Source of the DNA: Curvibacter cyanobacteriorum
GTDB taxonomy: Bacteria; Pseudomonadota; Gammaproteobacteria; Burkholderiales; Burkholderiaceae_C
Length of the DNA stretch: 64,000 nucleotides
Assembly: GCF_028649475.1 (NCBI RefSeq)
Contig: NZ_JAQSIP010000003.1
Span: 248,001-312,000 of the forward strand
Direction of reading: 5' to 3'
Shown here: in pieces, positions 9,479 to 17,901 of the stretch
Layout: every line of letters starts with the position of its first letter
How positions within the stretch are numbered: position 1 is the stretch's first letter
Notes under the pieces: model-generated
What the model saw: the letters and a program-made list of their open reading frames with translations, nothing else
Database searches by the model: none
Told to the model about the DNA's origin: nothing
Position numbers and translations under genes: made by a program

Positions 9479-9769
9479 ATGACAACGCAAAACGAATGGC
9501 CTCTGTGGGAAGTGTTTGTCCGCACCAAGGCCGGTCTGGACCACAAGCATTGCGGCAGCCTGCACGCGGCCGACGCCAAGATGGCCATCCAACTGGCGCG
9601 CGACGTCTACACCCGCCGCCAGGAAGGCACCAGCCTGTGGGTGGTGCAATCGAACCAGATCGTGGCCAGCGACCCGGGTGACAAGGGCATGTACTTCGAC
9701 CCGATGGAAGACAAGGTGTACCGCCACCCGACCTTCTACCAGTTGCCCGATTCCGTGAACCACATGTGA
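9479..9769 (+). CDS. paaB: 1,2-phenylacetyl-CoA epoxidase subunit B
   Basis: A 96-residue protein with the small PaaB alpha/beta fold: WPLWEVFVRTKAGLDHKHCG at the start, then ADAKMAIQLARDVYTRR and a short C-terminal KVYRHPTFYQLP. PaaB bridges PaaAC heterodimers into a larger complex and is needed for full activity. Length and position between paaA and paaC are standard. Confidence 0.97.
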   Translation: MTTQNEWPLWEVFVRTKAGLDHKHCGSLHAADAKMAIQLARDVYTRRQEGTSLWVVQSNQIVASDPGDKGMYFDPMEDKVYRHPTFYQLPDSVNHM

Positions 9770-9779
9770 GGGGCCCCTG

Positions 9780-10553
9780 ATGCAAGCCTCCATCCAACCG
9801 GGCCGCGACGCGGCCACCCAGTACGTGCTGCGCCTGGCCGACACCTGCCTGATCCTGGGCCAGCGCATCGCCGAATGGTGCGGCCACGCGCCCATCCTTG
9901 AAGAGGACATCGCGCTGACCAACATGTCGCTGGACTTGATTGGCCAGTCGCGCGCGCTGCTGACCCACGCAGGCCAGATCAGCGGCCTGGGCCACGACGA
10001 AGACCAGCTGGCGTTTCTGCGCGAAGAACGCGACTACCTGAACCCGACCCTGGTCGAACTGCCGCGCGGTGACTTTGCCTTCACGGTGCTGCGCAATGCC
10101 ATGGTGGCCACCTTCTTGAAACTGATGTGGCAACGCCTGTCGGCCTCCAGCGACGCCGAGCTGGCCGCCATCGCGGGCAAGGCCGTCAAGGAAGCGCGCT
10201 ACCACCAGCAGCACGCGGCCGACTGGGTGGTGCGCCTGGGCGACGGCACCGACGAGTCGGCCCGCCGCCTGCGCGACGCGCTGGCCCAGCTGTGGCGCTA
10301 CACGCCCGAGTGGTTCGAGGACGACGCCGTCGACCTGGCTGCCGCTGCCAGCGGCCTGGGCCCGCGCTGGTCCGAGCTGCAGGCCGATTGGCGTGCCGAG
10401 GTGGGGGCCATGCTGGCCGCCGCGCAACTCGCCGTGCCGGCCGATTCGGCCTACCGCAGCAGCGGTCGCCGCGGCGTGCACTCCGAGCACATGGGCTACA
10501 TCCTGGCTGAAATGCAGCACCTGCAACGCGCCTACCCCGGGGGGGTGTGGTGA
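9780..10553 (+). CDS. paaC: 1,2-phenylacetyl-CoA epoxidase structural subunit C
   Basis: A 257-residue ferritin-like protein paralogous to PaaA but lacking a complete di-iron ligand set; it pairs with PaaA as a structural subunit. Recognisable helices include RLADTCLILGQRIAEWCGH, EDIALTNMSLDLIGQ and KEARYHQQHAADWV. It begins 10 bases after paaB, and its last codons overlap the start of paaD, so the five epoxidase genes are tightly coupled. Confidence 0.96.
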   Translation: MQASIQPGRDAATQYVLRLADTCLILGQRIAEWCGHAPILEEDIALTNMSLDLIGQSRALLTHAGQISGLGHDEDQLAFLREERDYLNPTLVELPRGDFAFTVLRNAMVATFLKLMWQRLSASSDAELAAIAGKAVKEARYHQQHAADWVVRLGDGTDESARRLRDALAQLWRYTPEWFEDDAVDLAAAASGLGPRWSELQADWRAEVGAMLAAAQLAVPADSAYRSSGRRGVHSEHMGYILAEMQHLQRAYPGGVW

Positions 10554-11074
10554 GCCACGCGGTGCCCACCAGCGCTGCCTTGGCCCCGGTCTGGCAGGTG
10601 CTGGGCAGCGTGCTCGACCCCGAGGTGCCGGCGCTGTCGGTGGTCGACCTGGGCCTGGTGCGCGAGGTACTGGCCCACGACGACGGGCTGGAGATCGTGC
10701 TCACGCCCACTTACTCGGGCTGCCCCGCCACCGAGCTGATCGAGCGCAACGTGCTCGAGGCCGTGGCGGCGGCGGGCTTCGGTCCGGCGCGCGTGACCCT
10801 GCGCCGCGCCCCGGCCTGGAGCACCGACTGGATCAGCGCCGAGGGGCGGCAAAAGCTGCTCGACTACGGCATTGCGCCGCCTGGCCCGGTGGACCCCACC
10901 GAGGGCGTGCCCATGCAGTTTGTGGGGCGCACACCGTCGGGCCAGCGCCTGCCGTGCCCGCGTTGCGGCAGCCAGCAGACCGAGCGCCTGAGCGCCTTCG
11001 GCTCGACCGCTTGCAAGGCGCTGTACCGCTGCCTGAGCTGCCGCGAGCCCTTTGAACACTTCAAACCGATTTGA
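10550..11074 (+). CDS. paaD: Epoxidase maturation factor PaaD (MIP18-like with zinc/iron Cys cluster)
   Basis: About 174 residues. The first ~100 form a DUF59/MIP18 domain (LDPEVPALSVVDLGLVREV, TPTYSGCPATELI) related to iron-sulfur cluster assembly factors. The C-terminal part carries two CxxC pairs (CPRCGS and CLSC) plus an extra Cys. PaaD is required for epoxidase function, probably for cofactor maturation. Two in-frame GTG codons (10547, 10550) are possible; 10550 is chosen because it gives a GTGA overlap with the paaC stop, and a G-rich Shine-Dalgarno-like stretch precedes it. Confidence 0.94.
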   Translation: MSHAVPTSAALAPVWQVLGSVLDPEVPALSVVDLGLVREVLAHDDGLEIVLTPTYSGCPATELIERNVLEAVAAAGFGPARVTLRRAPAWSTDWISAEGRQKLLDYGIAPPGPVDPTEGVPMQFVGRTPSGQRLPCPRCGSQQTERLSAFGSTACKALYRCLSCREPFEHFKPI

Positions 11075-11126
11075 CCCGCCCGGTGACGCCACGCCTTCAC
11101 AACGACAAGATTCAAGCGAGCCTTTC

Positions 11127-12218
11127 ATGAGCGTACTCTTCCACTCCCTGACGGTGCAGGCCCTGGAGGCCGACACGGCCGACTCCCTGATCGTTTCCTT
11201 TGCCGTGCCCGAGCCGCTGCGCGCGGTCTTTGGCTTCACCCAGGGCCAGTACCTGACCCTGCGGGCCACGGTGAACGGGCAGGACCTGCGCCGTTCCTAT
11301 TCGATCTGCGCCGGGGTGGACGATGCCGAGCTGCGCGTGGCGGTGCGGCGCGTCGAAGGCGGTGCCTTTTCGAGCTGGATCCACCAGTCGCTCCAGGTCG
11401 GTGACAGCCTGCAGGTGATGGCGCCGCAAGGCCGATTTTTTGTGCCCATCGAGCCCACCGCACGTCGCCACCATGTGGGCATCGCAGGCGGCAGTGGCAT
11501 CACCCCGATCCTGTCGATCATGAAGACCGTGCTGGCGCGCGAACCGCAAAGCCGCTTCACGCTGATCTACAGCAACCGCACCCCGGCCTCGACCATGTTC
11601 AAGGAAGAGATCGAGGACCTCAAGAACCGCTACATGGCCCGCCTGGCGCTGCACCATGTGTTCACCCAGGAACACGTCGACGCGCCGCTGTACGCCGGCC
11701 GCCTGGACAGTGCCAAGCTGGGCACTTTCCTGGGCCAGGTGCTGTCGCCCAGCGACCTCGACCAGGTGTATGTCTGCGGGCCGTTCCAGATGAACGACGA
11801 GGCCGAGGCCGCCCTGCTGGCCGCGGGCGTGCCCGCCGAGCGCGTGCACATCGAACGCTTTGGGGTGGCCCAGTCCGCGGCGGGTGACAAGGCGGTCGGT
11901 GCGGTGCAGCATGAGGCCCGTCCCGGCGACGCCGAACAGGCCCGCGTGACCATCATCCGCGACGGTCTGCACCGCGAGATCGAGTTCCGCCGCGAGCAGC
12001 CCAGCATCCTCGATGCGGCGTCGGCGGCCGGGCTGGAAGTGCCGTTCTCCTGCACCTCGGGCGTGTGCGCCACCTGCCGCTGCAAGGTGCTCGAAGGCGA
12101 GGTCCGCATGGAGCGCAATTTCGCCCTCGACAAGGCCGACGTCGAGGCTGGCTTTGTGCTGGCCTGCCAGTCGCATCCGCTCAGTGCGCGTGTCGTACTA
12201 TCGTTCGATGAACGCTGA
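11127..12218 (+). CDS. paaE: 1,2-phenylacetyl-CoA epoxidase reductase subunit E
   Basis: A 363-residue oxidoreductase with an FAD-binding barrel (LRRSYSICAG), an NAD(P)-binding domain (GIAGGSGITPILSIMK), and a C-terminal plant-type [2Fe-2S] domain with Cys at 309, 314, 317 and 347 (C-x4-C-x2-C-x29-C). It passes electrons from NADPH to PaaA. The ATG at 11127 (MSVLFHSLTVQALEAD) matches the usual PaaE start; a longer in-frame ATG at 11052 overlaps paaD and is disfavoured. Confidence 0.97.
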   Translation: MSVLFHSLTVQALEADTADSLIVSFAVPEPLRAVFGFTQGQYLTLRATVNGQDLRRSYSICAGVDDAELRVAVRRVEGGAFSSWIHQSLQVGDSLQVMAPQGRFFVPIEPTARRHHVGIAGGSGITPILSIMKTVLAREPQSRFTLIYSNRTPASTMFKEEIEDLKNRYMARLALHHVFTQEHVDAPLYAGRLDSAKLGTFLGQVLSPSDLDQVYVCGPFQMNDEAEAALLAAGVPAERVHIERFGVAQSAAGDKAVGAVQHEARPGDAEQARVTIIRDGLHREIEFRREQPSILDAASAAGLEVPFSCTSGVCATCRCKVLEGEVRMERNFALDKADVEAGFVLACQSHPLSARVVLSFDER

Positions 12219-12242
12219 GATGACGAAGACGAGGATGCTCTG

Positions 12243-12866
12243 ATGGGACGAGGACGCGCGGCTGGCTACAACGACCAGCGTGAACTGATTCTGGCGCACG
12301 CCGCGCATTTGTTTGCGCGCCGGGGCTACCCATCGACCTCCATGAACCAGGTGGCCGAGGCCTGTGGCCTGTCCAAGGCCACGCTCTACCACTACTACCG
12401 CGACAAATACAGCCTGCTGGTGAGCATTGCCGAGGGCCATGTCTCGCGCCTGCAGACCCTGGTGCGCGAGGTGGAGGCCGAAGGCCTGCCTCCCGAGCGC
12501 CAGTTGCGCGAACTGATCCGCCGCATCGTCGAGGAGTACGCCGATGCGCAGGACGCGCACCGGGTGCTGACCGAGGACGTGAAGTTCCTGGAAGACGCTG
12601 ACCGTGAGCGGGTGCTCAACCAGGAGCGCGATGTCGTGAACGGCTTTGCGCGGGCCGTGGGCGGCCTGCGCCGCGAGCTGCACCAGGCCGACCTGAGCAA
12701 GCCGCTGACCATGCTGTTGTTCGGCATGATCAACTGGATGTTTACCTGGATGAAGCCCGAGGGGGAACTGGACTACGATGCCATGGCCCCCATCGTGGCC
12801 GACCTGTTCCTGGGGGGCTTGGGCGCGGTCCACCCCCCCTCCAACACCACCACCACCGCGGGCTGA
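12243..12866 (+). CDS. paaR: TetR-family repressor of phenylacetate catabolism
   Basis: A 207-residue TetR regulator. The N-terminal helix-turn-helix reads AHLFARRGYPSTSMNQVAEA followed by CGLSKATLYHYYRDK; the rest is an all-helical ligand domain. In betaproteobacteria PaaR, not the GntR-type PaaX of enterics, represses paa genes and is relieved by phenylacetyl-CoA. It starts 24 bases after paaE, so it would be co-transcribed and autoregulated. The likely operator is at 5703-5718. A short inverted repeat, CGTTC-GAT-GAACG at 12202-12214, lies at the end of paaE and could be a minor site, but differs from that palindrome. Confidence 0.9.
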   Translation: MGRGRAAGYNDQRELILAHAAHLFARRGYPSTSMNQVAEACGLSKATLYHYYRDKYSLLVSIAEGHVSRLQTLVREVEAEGLPPERQLRELIRRIVEEYADAQDAHRVLTEDVKFLEDADRERVLNQERDVVNGFARAVGGLRRELHQADLSKPLTMLLFGMINWMFTWMKPEGELDYDAMAPIVADLFLGGLGAVHPPSNTTTTAG

Positions 12867-12932
12867 CGCACACCGGGCACCAAGACCCTGCTTCAGTCCA
12901 TCAACCCATCCATCACAGAAGGAGACAAGACC

Positions 12933-14081
12933 ATGAAACTGCTCAAACCCATCGCCCTCGCGGCCGCCTTGCTGGTCAGCGCGCTGGCCCATGCCGACAT
13001 CAACGTCGGCGTCACCCTGTCGGCCACCGGCCCGGCGGCTTCGCTGGGCATCCCCGAGAAGAACACCATCAGCCTGATGCCGCAGACCATTGCGGGCCAG
13101 AAGGTCAACTACATCGTGCTCGACGACGCCTCGGACACCACGGCCGCCGTCAGCAACACACGCAAGCTGATCTCCGAAAACAAGGTGGACGTGATCCTGG
13201 GCTCGACCACCACGCCCAACTCGCTGGCCATGATCGACGCCGTGGCCGAAGCCCAGACGCCGATGATCTCGATCGCCGCCTCGGCGCTGATCATCGAGCC
13301 GCAAGACGGCGGCAAGAAGCGCTGGGTCTTCAAGACGCCGCAGAACGACATCATGATGTCGCTCGCCATCGCTGAACACATGGCCAATTCGGGCGTCAAG
13401 ACGGTGGCCTTCATTGGCTTCTCGGACGCCTATGGTGAAGGCTGGTACAAGGAATTCGTCAAGGCCGCCGAGCTCAAGAAGATCCAGATCGTCAGCAACG
13501 AGCGCTACTCGCGCACCGACACCTCGGTCACTGGCCAGGTGCTGAAGATCATGGCCGCCAAGCCCGACGCGGTGCTGGTGGCAGGCTCGGGCACGCCGGC
13601 GGCGCTGCCGCAGAAGACGCTCAAGGAGCGGGGCTTTGGCGGCAAGATGTACCAGACCCACGGGGTGGCCAACGCCGACTTCCTGCGCGTCGGTGGCAAG
13701 GACGTCGAAGGCACCTTCTTGCCGGCCGGCCCGGTCCTGGTGGCCGCCCAGCTGCCCGCCGATCACCCTGTCAAGAAGTCGGCCATGGCCTATGTGACGG
13801 CCTATGAGGCCGCCTTTGGCAAGGGCAATGTGTCGACCTTTGGCGCCCACGCCTGGGACGCCGGCCTGCTGATGACCGCCGCGGTGCCGGTGGCCCTCAA
13901 GAAGGCCCAGCCGGGCACGCCGGCCTTCCGCGCCGCGCTGCGCGATGCACTCGAAAACGTCAAAGAGCTGCCCGGTGCACACGGCATCTTCAACCTGTCG
14001 CCCACCGACCACCTGGGCCTGGACCAACGCGGCCGCGTGATGGTCAAGGTTGAAGGCGGCACCTGGAAGTACCAGCCCTGA
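12933..14081 (+). CDS. ABC transporter periplasmic substrate-binding protein (Liv type), probable phenylacetate/aromatic acid uptake
   Basis: A 382-residue type I periplasmic binding protein. The signal peptide of ~21 residues ends AHA before DINVGVTLSATGPAA. The fold markers VILGSTTTPNSLAMIDAVAE, AFIGFSDAYGEGWYKEF and GAHAWDAGLLM are those of the LivK/Peripla_BP_6 group. Location inside the paa cluster, followed by permease and ATPase genes, suggests it captures phenylacetate or a related aromatic acid rather than leucine. The substrate is inferred from context only. Confidence 0.92.
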   Translation: MKLLKPIALAAALLVSALAHADINVGVTLSATGPAASLGIPEKNTISLMPQTIAGQKVNYIVLDDASDTTAAVSNTRKLISENKVDVILGSTTTPNSLAMIDAVAEAQTPMISIAASALIIEPQDGGKKRWVFKTPQNDIMMSLAIAEHMANSGVKTVAFIGFSDAYGEGWYKEFVKAAELKKIQIVSNERYSRTDTSVTGQVLKIMAAKPDAVLVAGSGTPAALPQKTLKERGFGGKMYQTHGVANADFLRVGGKDVEGTFLPAGPVLVAAQLPADHPVKKSAMAYVTAYEAAFGKGNVSTFGAHAWDAGLLMTAAVPVALKKAQPGTPAFRAALRDALENVKELPGAHGIFNLSPTDHLGLDQRGRVMVKVEGGTWKYQP

Positions 14082-14237
14082 TCCGGGCCCCGAGGCGCCC
14101 CCGGCCCCGGCCTGGCGGCGACCTCGGTTCTTGTTTCCCCTTTTTCTGTCTCGCAGTGAACAGACCCGCGCCCTGGGGCGCGGGGCGGTCAAACCACGGG
14201 CCGGCCTGGTGCCGACCCTGAACCGGACTTCATCATC

Positions 14238-15266
14238 ATGGATTTGCAGATTGCCCTGATCCTGGGGCAGGACGGCGTCGTCAACGGCGCGGTGTATGGA
14301 CTGATTGCGCTGGCCCTGGTGCTGGTGTTTTCAGTCACGCGGGTGATCTTCATCCCGCAGGGCGAGTTCGTCGCCTTCGGGGCCTTGTCGATGGCCATGA
14401 TGCAGGCCGGCAAGGTGCCTGCCACGCTGTGGTTGCTGATCGCTCTGGCCATCATCACCCTGGTGGTCGAAGCCTGGCGTCACCAACGCGGCCAGGCGGT
14501 GGACTGGGCCTCGACGGCGATCTGGGCCTTGGCCATGCCGGCCCTGGCCAGCGCCCTGGTCTGGCTGGCCAAGCCCGAGGCCTTGCTGCTGCAAGCGGCC
14601 GCCGTGCTGGCCCTGATCGTGCCCCTGGGGCCGCTGCTGTACCGACTGGTGTACCGCCCGCTGGCGCACGCCACGGTGCTGATCCTGCTGATCGTGTCGG
14701 TCGCTTTGCACGGCGTGCTGGTGGGCCTGGGCCTGCTGTTCTTCGGTGCTGAAGGCTTTCGCACGCCGGCGTTCTCGGACGCGCGCTTTGACCTCGGGGG
14801 CATCCCGGTCAGCGGTCAGTCGCTGGTGGTGATCGCCATGGCCGCGGTGCTGGTGGTGGCCATGTTTGTCTTCTTTGAGCGCTCCATCGTTGGCAAGGCC
14901 CTGCGCGCCACCGCGATGAACCGCGTCGGGGCCCGCCTGATGGGCATCCCGACCGAGCTGTCGGGCGACCTGAGCTTTGCGCTGGCGGCGCTGATCGGCG
15001 CGGTGTCCGGCCTGCTGATCGCGCCACTGACCACGGTGTACTACGACACCGGTTTTCTGATTGGCCTCAAGGGCTTCGTTGCCGCCATCGTCGGCGGGCT
15101 GGGCAGCTACCCGCTGGCGCTGGCCGGTGCCGTGCTGGTGGGGCAGCTGGAGGCGTTTTCTTCTTTCTGGGCCAGTGCGTTCAAGGAGGTGTTGGTGTTC
15201 ACGCTGATCATCCCGGTGCTGTGGTGGCGCTCGCTCAACAGCCGTCATGTGGAGGACGAGGAATGA
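14238..15266 (+). CDS. Branched-chain-amino-acid-type ABC transporter permease (LivH family)
   Basis: A 342-residue integral membrane protein with multiple hydrophobic helices. GAVYGLIALALVLVFSVTRV at the N-terminus and the cytoplasmic EAA-like loop GKALRATAMNRVGARLMGIP are LivH signatures. It is longer than the usual ~290 residues because of extra sequence around residues 75-115. It overlaps the next gene by ATGA. The 156 bases upstream contain no gene; they hold a G+C-rich leader. Confidence 0.93.
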   Translation: MDLQIALILGQDGVVNGAVYGLIALALVLVFSVTRVIFIPQGEFVAFGALSMAMMQAGKVPATLWLLIALAIITLVVEAWRHQRGQAVDWASTAIWALAMPALASALVWLAKPEALLLQAAAVLALIVPLGPLLYRLVYRPLAHATVLILLIVSVALHGVLVGLGLLFFGAEGFRTPAFSDARFDLGGIPVSGQSLVVIAMAAVLVVAMFVFFERSIVGKALRATAMNRVGARLMGIPTELSGDLSFALAALIGAVSGLLIAPLTTVYYDTGFLIGLKGFVAAIVGGLGSYPLALAGAVLVGQLEAFSSFWASAFKEVLVFTLIIPVLWWRSLNSRHVEDEE

Positions 15267-17098
15267 TCACCGCACGTCAATTCACCCTGGCCTGCGTGGC
15301 CGCCCTGGCCCTGGTCTGGGGCCTGCTGCCCGAGTTCACCCTGACCGTGATGAGCTACATCGGCCTGTATGCGCTGGTGGCAGCCGGCCTGGTCATGTTG
15401 ACCGGGGTCGGTGGCATGACCTCGTTTGGTCAGGCGGCTTTCGTGGGCCTGGGCGCCTACGCCACGGCCTGGGTCTGCACCTCGCCCATGGTGGCCGGCT
15501 GGTTGCCGGCCGCGTTCCCGCGGGCCTTGTTGCCCTGGGCGGGCTTGCTGCTGGGCCTGCTGGTCACTTATGGGGTGGCCTGGTTCCTGGGCTCGGTCAC
15601 GCTGCGCCTGTCTGGCCATTACTTGCCGCTGGGCACCATCGCCTGGGGCCTGAGCCTGTACTACATCTTTGGCAACCTCGACGTGCTGGGCGGCTTCACC
15701 GGCATCACCGGCCTGCCGGCGCTGACCTTGGGCAGCTTCTCGCTGGCCTCGCCGCTGTACCTGGGGCCCGTGATCTGGGGGGTGTTGCTGCTGGCGCTGT
15801 GGGCGCTGCACAACCTGCTGGACTCGCGTGAGGGGCGGGCCATCCGTGCGCTCAAGGGCGGCCGTGTGATGGCCGAATCGATGGGGGTGGACACCGCGCA
15901 CTACCGCATCAAGCTGTTCGTGCTGGCGGCCCTGCTGGCCGCGCTGTCGGGTTGGCTGTATGCCCATTTGCAGCGCTTTGTGAACCCGACGCCGTTCAAC
16001 ATCAACATCGGCATCGAGTACCTGTTCATGGCCGTGGTCGGCGGCGCGGGCTACCTGTGGGGCGCGGTGCTGGGCGCCTTGCTCATCACCTTGCTCAAAG
16101 AGCAATTGCAGGACTGGCTGCCGCGCCTGCTGGGCAGCAGTGGCAACTTTGAAATCATCGTCTTCGGTCTGCTGATGCTGGTGGTCTTGCAGCGCTTTGC
16201 CGACGGCCTGTGGCCGCGCCTGAACCACTGGAGCGCGCGTTGGCTGCGCCCCGACACGCGCCAGGCCGCGCCGTCGGCGCGACCCGTCACGCTGGCCCAG
16301 CGCACGCTGCCGCCCGCCGGTGAGGTGATCCTGCAGTCGCGCGACGTGAGCCGCCGCTTTGGGGGGCTGCTGGCCAACGACTCGGTCAACATGACGCTCA
16401 AGGCCGGTGAGGTGCACGCGCTGATCGGCCCCAACGGCGCTGGCAAGAGCACGTTCTTCAACATGATCTCGGGCGTCGACACCCCCAGCTCGGGCGAGGT
16501 GCGCTTGATGGGCGCGGTCATGCAGGGCAAGCCCTCGCGTGATTTTGCCGCGCTGGGCCTGGGCCGCACCTTCCAGCACGTGCGCCTGCTGGGGCAGCGC
16601 AGCGTGCTCGAGAACGTGGCCCTGGGAGCGCACCGCCGTGGCCGCCAAGGCTGGATCGCCAGCATGTTGCGGCTGGACCGCGCCGAGGAGGCCGCCATCC
16701 TGGCCGAAGCGCGGCGCCAGATCGAGCGCTGCGGCCTCGGTGAGCTGGCCGACCGGCCCGCTGCGTCGCTGGCCCTGGGGCAGCAGCGGGTGGTCGAAAT
16801 CGCCCGCGCCCTGGCCGGCCAGCCCGCCGCCTTGCTGCTGGACGAACCCGCCGCCGGTCTGCGGCACCTCGAGAAACAGGCCTTGGCCGTCTTGCTGGAC
16901 CAATTGCGCTCCGAAGGCCTGGGCATTTTGGTGGTGGAACACGATATGGAGTTTGTGATGAACCTGGCCGATCGCATCACGGTGCTGGAGTTCGGTGCCG
17001 TCATTGCCGAGGGCACGCCGGCCGAGGTGCAGGCCAACCCGCGGGTGCTGGACGCCTACCTGGGCGGCAGCGACGACCTGGCAGGAGCCGCCGCATGA
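15263..17098 (+). CDS. Fused ABC transporter permease/ATPase (LivM-LivG)
   Basis: A 611-residue fusion. Residues 1 to ~330 are a LivM-type permease with about ten hydrophobic segments and the loop [21 protein letters not shown]. After a linker, residues ~355-611 are a LivG-type nucleotide-binding domain. Walker A is GPNGAGKST at ~389 and Walker [17 protein letters not shown] near 524. The signature region reads [15 protein letters not shown] (~501) instead of LSGGQ; such variation is common in LivG. The ATG at 15263 overlaps the stop of the LivH-type gene. The fusion fixes permease and ATPase in one chain beside a separate second ATPase. Confidence 0.94.
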   Translation: MITARQFTLACVAALALVWGLLPEFTLTVMSYIGLYALVAAGLVMLTGVGGMTSFGQAAFVGLGAYATAWVCTSPMVAGWLPAAFPRALLPWAGLLLGLLVTYGVAWFLGSVTLRLSGHYLPLGTIAWGLSLYYIFGNLDVLGGFTGITGLPALTLGSFSLASPLYLGPVIWGVLLLALWALHNLLDSREGRAIRALKGGRVMAESMGVDTAHYRIKLFVLAALLAALSGWLYAHLQRFVNPTPFNINIGIEYLFMAVVGGAGYLWGAVLGALLITLLKEQLQDWLPRLLGSSGNFEIIVFGLLMLVVLQRFADGLWPRLNHWSARWLRPDTRQAAPSARPVTLAQRTLPPAGEVILQSRDVSRRFGGLLANDSVNMTLKAGEVHALIGPNGAGKSTFFNMISGVDTPSSGEVRLMGAVMQGKPSRDFAALGLGRTFQHVRLLGQRSVLENVALGAHRRGRQGWIASMLRLDRAEEAAILAEARRQIERCGLGELADRPAASLALGQQRVVEIARALAGQPAALLLDEPAAGLRHLEKQALAVLLDQLRSEGLGILVVEHDMEFVMNLADRITVLEFGAVIAEGTPAEVQANPRVLDAYLGGSDDLAGAAA

Positions 17099-17841
17099 GC
17101 CACGTCGACGTCAAACCCACGCTGCTCGATCTGCAGCAGTTCAGTGTCTTTTATGGCGAGGTCGAGGCCGTGCACCAGGTCCACCTGACGGTGGGCGAGG
17201 GCGAGATCGTCACCGTCATTGGTCCCAACGGGGCGGGCAAGACCACCTTGCTGAGCGCGGCCATGGGCTTGCTGCCCTCGCAAGGTGTGCTGACCCTGGC
17301 GGGCGAGCGCATCGAGCGCCCCACGGTTGAGGCCATGGTGGCGCGCGGGGTGGCCCTGGTGCCCGAGAAGCGCGAGCTGTTCGGTGAGATGTCGGTCGAG
17401 GACAACCTGCTGCTGGGCGGCTTCTCGCGCTGGCGCAAGGGCCTCAAGGACCAGAAGCAGCGCATGGACGAGGTGTTCGACATCTTCCCGCGGCTCAAGG
17501 AACGCCGTGCCCAGCTGTCGGCCACGCTGTCGGGCGGCGAGCGCCAGATGCTGGCCATTGGCCGTGCCTTGATGGCCCGCCCGCGCCTGCTGATGCTGGA
17601 CGAGCCCTCGCTGGGCCTGGCGCCGCTGATCGTGCGCGAGGTGCTGCAGGTGGTGTCCTCGCTGCGCGACCTGGGCGTCTCGGTGCTGCTGGTCGAGCAG
17701 AACGCGCGTGCCGCGCTGCAGGTGGCCGACCGCGCCTACGTGCTGGAGATGGGCGCCGTGGCCCTGAGCGGCGCGGCCGCCGACCTGCTGCACGACCGCC
17801 GAATCATCGACACCTACCTGGGCCTGGGCGCCAAGCACTGA
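17095..17841 (+). CDS. ABC transporter ATP-binding protein (LivF type)
   Basis: A 248-residue ATPase with Walker A GPNGAGKTT at ~43, signature LSGGERQMLAIGRAL at ~145 and Walker B LLMLDEPSLGLAP at ~164, plus H-loop equivalent VEQNARAAL. LivF ATPases pair with LivG domains to power Liv-type importers. It starts inside the last codons of the fusion gene, completing a four-gene importer (binding protein, LivH, LivM-LivG, LivF). Substrate is inferred to be phenylacetate or another aromatic acid from position. Confidence 0.95.
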   Translation: MSHVDVKPTLLDLQQFSVFYGEVEAVHQVHLTVGEGEIVTVIGPNGAGKTTLLSAAMGLLPSQGVLTLAGERIERPTVEAMVARGVALVPEKRELFGEMSVEDNLLLGGFSRWRKGLKDQKQRMDEVFDIFPRLKERRAQLSATLSGGERQMLAIGRALMARPRLLMLDEPSLGLAPLIVREVLQVVSSLRDLGVSVLLVEQNARAALQVADRAYVLEMGAVALSGAAADLLHDRRIIDTYLGLGAKH

Positions 17842-17901
17842 GGCCTGCGGCACTGGGCCCCGCGGGGCCGGCCGCGCCCACCCCTTTTTCGGAGAAATTT
17901 C

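Noticed and set aside
12202-12214. CGTTC-GAT-GAACG palindrome as a second PaaR operator before paaR
   Set aside because: It differs from the GACCG-N6-CGGTC palindrome at the paaY/paaG promoter, lies within the paaE coding end and has no good -35 upstream.
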